Shown: positions 58,835 to 64,000 of the stretch, piece after piece
Position numbering within the stretch: position 1 is the stretch's first letter
Layout of the letters: the number at the start of each line of letters is the position of its first letter
DNA from: Vibrio cyclitrophicus
Lineage (GTDB): Bacteria; Pseudomonadota; Gammaproteobacteria; Enterobacterales; Vibrionaceae
DNA: 64,000 nt
Assembly: GCA_023206055.1 (NCBI GenBank)
Contig: CP065367.1
Location: forward strand, 992,001-1,056,000
Direction: 5' to 3'
The notes under the pieces: generated by a model
What the model was told of the DNA's origin: nothing
Seen by the model: the letters and a program-made list of their open reading frames with translations, nothing else
Databases searched by the model: none
Program-made: the position numbers and the translations under genes

Positions 58835-61433
58835 TTTCGGCCTCGAGGCGATCATCTATGCAAAAGCAATCACACTGCTTGCAACCGTGGCAGTGGTTGT
58901 CATGTGGTTGTTCTATTACTGCTATCGCCTGAAACAAAAAAACGAAGTGATCGCAGGGACACACCATGCCCCTTACATCGCGTATTCGATCTGCATTGTT
59001 GCGTGGATCAGCAGTAACGCTTATTTCCATACTGACTTATTACCGGAACTTGGGGCCTCGGCCGCCGTGTTCGCGGCAAAGTTTGCCAACCTCGCCTCTT
59101 TCTTTGCGTTTGCCTTCGCCTACTACTTCTCGTGTCAACTCGCCGCCGAACAACGTAATGGTAAAGTTCATGTGTGGCAACAAGCCATTTTCGTCTGCTC
59201 ATCGGTCTACTCCCTGTTTATTAATTTAAGTCCAGGATTAACCGTTGAACACGTCGATATTACCGGCCCAAGCCAATTCGTGATTGAATTTGGCCCTCAT
59301 ACGCCATACTTCTTTATCGGACTGGTGAGCTTTGTTGTCCTAACCTTAACCAACCTTGTCGCTATGCGATCCAATAGCAGCAAACTAATACTCGCCAAGA
59401 CAAATTACATGATTGCGGGCATCTTAGTTTTCATGCTTTCAACTGCGACCATTCACCTTGGCATGACCTACTTCATGCGTGATTTCTCACTGACCTGGTT
59501 ACCACCAGCGTTATCTATTAGTGAAATGATGTTCGTTGGTTATGCCCTGCTAACATCACGCTTCTACAGTGTTAAATACCTCGCTTATATGAGTCTCAAC
59601 GCTCTGTTAGTCTGCGCAATTCTAGTGATACCTTTCGGTGCAATCTTCATCCCACTGACCGATGACAATCAGTGGCTAGTAGCCATTCCTATCTGTGCGC
59701 TGATAGGCATCACTTGGCATGTTCTCTACAAGCGCGTAAGCCATTACGCCTCATTCTTTGTCTACGGAAACAAGAAAACACCAGTACAACAGATCCTCTC
59801 ACTAGAAGACGATTTCAAGCTGTCGATTGATGATGCAATGCGTCGACTAGGTAGCCTACTGCAGATTCCCGAAGACAAGCTGCGTCTGGTGAACAGCAAC
59901 TACAACGAAACCTTCTACGAAGATTATCTGTCTACCAACAAGTCCGTCTTAGTGTTCGATGAGCTGTCTCAGGATCTTGATTACACCGCGCCAACCAAGC
60001 GCTCGATAAAAGCCCTGTATGACAAGATGAGTTCAAACGACACCGCCTTAGTGATGCCTTTATTTGGTCAGGGAAAATCGGTCACGCACTTATTGGTCTC
60101 GTCACACAAGAGCAACGATAAGATGTTCTCTAACGAAGAGATCGCAGCCCTACAAACCTTGTTAACTCGTGTACAAAGCACCATTGAAGCCGATAGACGC
60201 ATCCGCCAAAGTCGCGCTCTTGCTAATTCAATCGCACACGAGATGCGTAACCCTCTTGCTCAAGTGCAGCTGCATTTTGAGGTATTAAAGCAGCACATTG
60301 ATAATCAAGCCCCAGCCAAACAAATCCTAAAGGATATTGAGAATGGCCAAGCGGCGATTCAACGCGGGCGACAACTGATCGATATCATCCTGCGCGAAGT
60401 CAGTGACAATACGCCTGAACACGGCCCTGTGACCATGACCTCTATCCACAAAGCCGTAGATCAAGCCGTAAGCCACTATGGTTTTGAGAATGAAAAGAGC
60501 ATTGAACGCATTCGTTTACCACAACAAGCAGATTTTGTAGCAAAGCTGAATGAAACCTTATTCAACTTCGTCATTTTCAACCTGATACGCAATGCTATCT
60601 ATTACTTTGATTCTTATCCAGAAAGCCAAATTGAGATCAGCACCAACACAGGACCTTACGAGAACGTTCTGATATTCCGGGATACTGGCCCTGGCATTGA
60701 CGAAGCCATTGCGCATAAGATCTTTGATGACTTCTTCTCTTACCAGAAAAGCGGCGGTAGCGGCCTAGGGCTTGGCTATTGCCAACGTGTGATGCGATCA
60801 TTTGGCGGCCGAGTAGAATGTCACTCTAAACTTGGGGAGTTTACTGAGTTCCACTTGTACTTCCCGGTGGTACCCAATGCACCCAAAGCAGATGCGCTTC
60901 GTACGCCTTACTTCAATGATTGGAAAAGTAATCAAACCGCAACTGAAAACAAAACCAACACCGAAGTTAAGCCAGATAAGCAAGCGGAAACGCAACATTC
61001 AGAACCAACAAGTACAGTAACCCCTGAAAACCATTTGGCTCCAACCGTGCTTATCGTCGATGATAAAGAAGTACAACGCACGCTTGTTCAAATGTACCTG
61101 AGTCGACTTGGTGTAAATAGCTTACAAGCCAAAAACGGTGAGAACGCCGTTGAGCTATTCAAAACACACAAGGTCGATTTGATCTTAATGGACGTACAAA
61201 TGCCGATAATGAATGGTTTTGACGCAAGCCAAATCATCAAGGCACGCTCTCCTCAAACGCCAATCATTGCTTTGTCCGGCGAATCAGGACAGAACGAGTT
61301 AGATATGATCAGCCAGTTGATGGATGGTCGCCTAGAGAAACCAACCTCTTTGAATGCACTGCAACACGTGCTCGACAACTGGCTTGAGAAAGACTGGGCG
61401 TCGGATGCTTCTAAAGAAGCAGAAAGTGAATAG
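58827..61433 (+). CDS. luxN: Quorum-sensing hybrid histidine kinase LuxN
   Basis: An 868-residue hybrid kinase. Nine or so N-terminal membrane segments (about 10-300) form the autoinducer sensor, as in V. harveyi LuxN. They are followed by a kinase core with the H-box SIAHEMRNPLAQ (about 467-478), N-box NLIRNAIYYF, G-boxes DTGPGID and GGSGLGLGYCQ, a variable linker rich in T, E and K (about 700-735), and a receiver with the phospho-aspartate in LILMDVQMPIMNG. It passes phosphate to LuxU-LuxO at low signal. AAGGA lies 5 bases before the ATG at 58827; it overlaps luxM by 8 bases. Confidence 0.95.
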   Translation: MFDFGLEAIIYAKAITLLATVAVVVMWLFYYCYRLKQKNEVIAGTHHAPYIAYSICIVAWISSNAYFHTDLLPELGASAAVFAAKFANLASFFAFAFAYYFSCQLAAEQRNGKVHVWQQAIFVCSSVYSLFINLSPGLTVEHVDITGPSQFVIEFGPHTPYFFIGLVSFVVLTLTNLVAMRSNSSKLILAKTNYMIAGILVFMLSTATIHLGMTYFMRDFSLTWLPPALSISEMMFVGYALLTSRFYSVKYLAYMSLNALLVCAILVIPFGAIFIPLTDDNQWLVAIPICALIGITWHVLYKRVSHYASFFVYGNKKTPVQQILSLEDDFKLSIDDAMRRLGSLLQIPEDKLRLVNSNYNETFYEDYLSTNKSVLVFDELSQDLDYTAPTKRSIKALYDKMSSNDTALVMPLFGQGKSVTHLLVSSHKSNDKMFSNEEIAALQTLLTRVQSTIEADRRIRQSRALANSIAHEMRNPLAQVQLHFEVLKQHIDNQAPAKQILKDIENGQAAIQRGRQLIDIILREVSDNTPEHGPVTMTSIHKAVDQAVSHYGFENEKSIERIRLPQQADFVAKLNETLFNFVIFNLIRNAIYYFDSYPESQIEISTNTGPYENVLIFRDTGPGIDEAIAHKIFDDFFSYQKSGGSGLGLGYCQRVMRSFGGRVECHSKLGEFTEFHLYFPVVPNAPKADALRTPYFNDWKSNQTATENKTNTEVKPDKQAETQHSEPTSTVTPENHLAPTVLIVDDKEVQRTLVQMYLSRLGVNSLQAKNGENAVELFKTHKVDLILMDVQMPIMNGFDASQIIKARSPQTPIIALSGESGQNELDMISQLMDGRLEKPTSLNALQHVLDNWLEKDWASDASKEAESE

Positions 61434-61512
61434 TTAATGAGTTAAGAACCAATTTTTTATTCTCGATAATCGTGAACTTAATTCAATATCAAAATATCAT
61501 TTATATAAACGC

Positions 61513-61547
61513 ATAACGGCGCAAATATCTTTGCGCCGTTTTTTTAA
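61513..61547 (+). terminator. Terminator after luxN
   Basis: AACGGCGCAAA-TATC-TTTGCGCCGTT is a perfect 11-bp stem followed by TTTTT. Confidence 0.9.
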
Positions 61548-61769
61548 CTTGAGAATACTAATCTCTTGGAACTTGCTCTTTGTCTTCAAAAGCCCCCTGT
61601 CCAATCAATTTGAGATTGGAAGACATACCTACCACTTCGACGTGTAATTCCAAATATGGGATTTTGAAAACCACAATTCAATATATATAAGTTTTTAGGT
61701 ATTCAATAACATGTATCCAACGCTTGAGAACAAGCATAGAACACTTACTAAAATATACAGGTGAACATC
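61548..61769. other. Intergenic region upstream of the first micropeptide gene
   Basis: About 220 bases, with no ORF. From 61651 onward it resembles 62030 onward (CAAATATG, CAATTCA-TATATATA, TATTCAATA), so the duplicated unit includes the promoter. The TATATATA element is a likely -10 region. Confidence 0.5.
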
Positions 61770-61919
61770 ATGAAAACATTAACACTTTTATTCGCTACTC
61801 TTGCTGTTTCTGCTTCTGCATTCGCAAACGATGGCCCTGGCACTCGATGTCTAACTGAAAAGGGTGAAGTTATCCGAACTCACCTCGAAAGTTGCCCAAC
61901 GAATACTAAGACACTGTAA
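61770..61919 (+). CDS. Secreted two-cysteine micropeptide, copy 1
   Basis: A 49-residue protein. A signal peptide of 19 residues (MKTLTLLFATLAVSASAFA) is followed by a mature peptide of about 30 residues, starting NDGPGTRCLTEKGEVIRTH and ending SCPTNTKTL, with two cysteines that could form one disulfide. AGGTGAAC precedes the ATG. It has its own terminator at 61937-61965. The mature product is identical to the second copy 373 bases downstream. I do not recognise the family. A secreted signal, toxin or envelope factor are possible readings. Confidence 0.75.
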   Translation: MKTLTLLFATLAVSASAFANDGPGTRCLTEKGEVIRTHLESCPTNTKTL

Positions 61920-61936
61920 TACCTATCTAGAAATGA

Positions 61937-61966
61937 AAAGCCTCGTATATTTACGGGGCTTTTTTA
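61937..61966 (+). terminator. Terminator of micropeptide gene 1
   Basis: AAGCCTCGTA-TATT-TACGGGGCTT (one wobble) followed by a T run. It is the same sequence as the terminator of copy 2. Confidence 0.85.
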
Positions 61967-62142
61967 TACCCTAAATAAATTAAATTGACCTCATAGATTA
62001 TAGAAAGGTGACACAGTTAATTTTGATACCAAATATGAGAATGACGAAACCAAAATTCAGTATATATAGCTATCTGATTATTCAATATTATACCCACATC
62101 GCTTAGGTATAAGTGAAAACAAAAACATATAAGGTGAACATC

Positions 62143-62292
62143 ATGAAAACATTAACACTTCTATTCGCTACTCTTGCTGTTTCTGCTTCTGCATTCGCAA
62201 ACGACGGTCCTGGCACTCGATGTCTAACTGAAAAGGGTGAAGTTATCCGAACTCACCTCGAAAGTTGCCCAACGAATACTAAGACACTGTAA
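62143..62292 (+). CDS. Secreted two-cysteine micropeptide, copy 2
   Basis: A 49-residue protein with the same amino-acid sequence as copy 1. Only three synonymous base changes are visible (CTTCTA for CTTTTA, GACGGT for GATGGC). The downstream 46 bases up to and including the terminator are identical, whereas the upstream promoter area is clearly diverged. The same AAGGTGAAC ribosome site is used. The duplication keeps the product fixed while the promoters drift, which suggests differential expression of one product. Confidence 0.75.
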   Translation: MKTLTLLFATLAVSASAFANDGPGTRCLTEKGEVIRTHLESCPTNTKTL

Positions 62293-62308
62293 TACCTATC
62301 TAGAAATG

Positions 62309-62339
62309 AAAAGCCTCGTATATTTACGGGGCTTTTTTT
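62309..62339 (+). terminator. Terminator of micropeptide gene 2
   Basis: Identical stem to copy 1 (AAGCCTCGTA / TACGGGGCTT) with seven T. Confidence 0.85.
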
Positions 62340-62385
62340 GGATCAAAAATAATTACTTTATGGGATAGTTACAAAATCTACGGAT

Positions 62386-62416
62386 GAAAAAAACCAGTCA
62401 AAAGTGACTGGTTTTA
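62386..62416 (-). terminator. Terminator of the porin gene
   Basis: On the minus strand AACCAGTCA / TGACTGGTT with a short loop is followed by TTTTT, 51 bases past the porin stop. Confidence 0.85.
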
Positions 62417-62466
62417 GGTTATTAAATAGCGATATTATGGGCTGTTGAATGAGACGATTAATCTCA

Positions 62467-63549
62467 TCAAAACATATAGCGGAAACCGATTTGAACTTCA
62501 TCTTCATCGTTATCGAGGATACCGCCTTGGCCCTCATCCAGCAGGTTTTTTTTGTATGCTACGTAAAGAGATGAATTGTTGATGTATCGAGCATATTCCA
62601 CCGCAATAAAGTTTGCGTCTAGTGCATCCAAATTCTTGTTATCAACTTCAAACGAGCTGTATGTCATATTTACGTTGTTGTCACCAAAAGTATAACCAGC
62701 GTATAAGTCAGCAGCAGTGAAGTCTGTATTACCTGATAGGTACGACGCTCCCTGATTGTATGTGCCGTGAGCCTCACCTTTTGTACTGACGTACTGATCT
62801 GCCGTTAGTTCACCGATATGGTAAGTAGCAGCAATGTTGAAGCCACCTTTTAAGTATTTTGCAGCCATTAATACTGCACTTGAACTCGTATCATCATTGC
62901 TATCTACAGACTCAGACTGGTTGTAACCTAGACCTAGGCTTAGAGAGTCGGTTACATCGTAACTACCTGCAATACCGAAACCCGTGTGTTCATTTTCAAT
63001 CGAGCTATTTTGGCTTTCAGAGTTTAAATTTAGAGACGTTGCAAGTGAAAAGCCTTCACCAAAGTTTAAGCTATAAGCTAAAACGTTGTTTGCACGATCG
63101 CCAGATGAAACAGAATATTCATTGACGTAACCAGAGTAGACCTCAGACAAGTCACTCCAGTCAGTGAGCATAGTGACCGCATTGTTTTGGTGACCGTAAG
63201 TAATACGGCCGTAATTAGTGTCAGCACCAGCGTACAAGTGACGAGTGTTCATATGATTCGAATCATATTGTCCCCCTTCTTTTTCAGCTATTTCAAACTC
63301 CGCACGTGCAATCAGTGATACATCATTATTTACTTTCTCTTCACCTTCCACATTAATTCGAATACGCGAAGCATCTTTATAAGTGTTGTCACTTTCATCT
63401 GATTTATTTGCATCAGAAAAATTGGCTCTAACTTCCACTCGCCCATCGACTTTTATCGTTGTGTCTTCATCAGAATAGACTTCTGACGCTGCTGCCGCTG
63501 TAGAAAGTAGTGCTGAAGCAATCGAGATGCTGATTAGATTTTTATTCAT
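62467..63549 (-). CDS. Outer-membrane general porin (OmpU/OmpL-like)
   Basis: A 360-residue Gram-negative porin with a signal peptide (about 1-21, AAAAS). The barrel starts TTIKVDGRVEVRANF and contains the RLRF-like SRIRINVEGEEK, the constriction-loop region HLYAGADTNYGRITYGHQNNAVTMLTDWSDL (about 104-134) and the final strand DEVQIGFRYMF ending in F, as required for barrel insertion. Aspartate and serine are frequent, as in marine porins. It is a trimeric diffusion pore. Which Vibrio porin it matches cannot be decided here. GAAGGTTAAACT precedes the ATG. Confidence 0.9.
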   Translation of the reverse strand: MNKNLISISIASALLSTAAAASEVYSDEDTTIKVDGRVEVRANFSDANKSDESDNTYKDASRIRINVEGEEKVNNDVSLIARAEFEIAEKEGGQYDSNHMNTRHLYAGADTNYGRITYGHQNNAVTMLTDWSDLSEVYSGYVNEYSVSSGDRANNVLAYSLNFGEGFSLATSLNLNSESQNSSIENEHTGFGIAGSYDVTDSLSLGLGYNQSESVDSNDDTSSSAVLMAAKYLKGGFNIAATYHIGELTADQYVSTKGEAHGTYNQGASYLSGNTDFTAADLYAGYTFGDNNVNMTYSSFEVDNKNLDALDANFIAVEYARYINNSSLYVAYKKNLLDEGQGGILDNDEDEVQIGFRYMF

Positions 63550-63864
63550 AGTTTAACCTTCACGCAAAAATCCATTTAAAGAGATAAATTTCCATTCAGT
63601 GGAATTTATAAAAAGCCCAACATCTATATAAATTGGGCATGTGAGTTTTTAGCTTGAGCTGTGACTATAAATCTGTTGTAGATAATCGAATATAGGTTGT
63701 TTTGAGACTGAAAATCTCAATAACGGAAAGCAATTGAACACTGTTTCTTATCGTGAGCAGTGCAAAGGGAGTAAGCAATAGTTTAATTTTATGATAACGA
63801 ATTAACTAAATATAATGGTGAGGATAAAAGCATGCTTTTCCAAAATTTCTGGGCGACAAGCAAT
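63550..63864. other. Intergenic region upstream of the porin gene
   Basis: About 315 bases. It includes a short inverted repeat (GCCCAA ... TTGGGC near 63615-63638) and should hold the porin promoter (minus strand). No ORF with a ribosome site is seen. Confidence 0.45.
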
Positions 63865-63894
63865 AAAAAACCCTACTAGCTGATTAGTAGGGTT
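63865..63894 (-). terminator. Terminator of the right-edge gene
   Basis: On the minus strand AACCCTACTA / TAGTAGGGTT with a short loop is followed by TTTTATTG. It lies about 30 bases past the stop of the partial gene. Confidence 0.8.
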
Positions 63895-63922
63895 TGTCGT
63901 ATTGTTACTTGTTAGGTGTACG

Positions 63923-64000
63923 TTAGATTACATCTAGAATTTTTAGACCATCGGCAATACCAGAGATAATCATCTGCATTGCAAGTGCTGTTAACAGTAT
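63923..64000 (-). CDS. C-terminal end of a membrane protein, possibly MarC-like, partial
   Basis: Only the last 25 codons and the stop are inside the window, ending QMIISGIADGLKILDVI. The hydrophobic stretch ILLTALAMQMIISGI looks like a final membrane helix and resembles the end of MarC-family proteins (ALAVQMI-x-x-G). The evidence is too short for a firm identification. It is in frame to the window edge and is followed by a good terminator. Confidence 0.45.
   Translation of the reverse strand: MLLTALAMQMIISGIADGLKILDVI

Overview
The window looks like chromosome 2 of a marine Vibrio, probably near the Splendidus or Harveyi clades. The evidence is a complete Vibrio heme-uptake locus (hutZXW, tonB-exbB-exbD, hutBCD) followed by a luxT/swrT-type regulator, a YfcZ-like gene and pyrC. 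From memory, V. cholerae chromosome II has the same order. A LuxM/LuxN quorum-sensing pair points the same way. I see no rRNA, tRNA, CRISPR array, integrase or transposase.

Layout. 1-9.4 kb: a partial CBM48-type protein, small membrane and zinc-binding proteins, a YjiH transporter-like protein, an amino-acid-type dCache chemoreceptor, a cytoplasmic GH13 amylase, ppiC and cheV. 9.4-17.9 kb: heme acquisition and breakdown as two divergent operons around a likely Fur site, with a cob(I)alamin-adenosyltransferase-like gene at one end. 18.2-32.3 kb: luxT, small conserved genes, a 20-residue-repeat secreted protein, an acyltransferase, a nadD-like/nadE pair, a MOSC-reductase-ferredoxin fusion, a 52-residue Pmp3-type protein, pyrC, DUF808, an M14-type hydrolase and a BCCT transporter.

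32.7-55.7 kb is a carbon-from-sulfonate island. A TRAP transporter and a TauX/TauY-type dehydrogenase should import taurine and convert it to sulfoacetaldehyde. Xsc then gives acetyl phosphate plus sulfite, Pta gives acetyl-CoA, and a TauE/SafE protein exports sulfite. Malate synthase G and isocitrate lyase, with a LysR regulator between them, supply the glyoxylate shunt needed to grow on the acetyl-CoA. An IclR regulator is divergent from pta, and a succinate-semialdehyde dehydrogenase lies beside it. Three elements do not fit the textbook pathway: a CobS-like AAA+ / CobT-like VWA pair divergent from xsc, an FRG-domain gene bracketed by a 17-bp direct repeat, and a stand-alone non-catalytic piece of malate synthase G.

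55.8-64 kb: a possible ADP-ribosyltransferase-fold protein, a cystatin-like lipoprotein, luxM-luxN, two nearly identical tandem genes for secreted two-cysteine micropeptides, a porin and the end of a membrane protein gene.

All functional calls come from reading motifs and from remembered family features. No database search was run.
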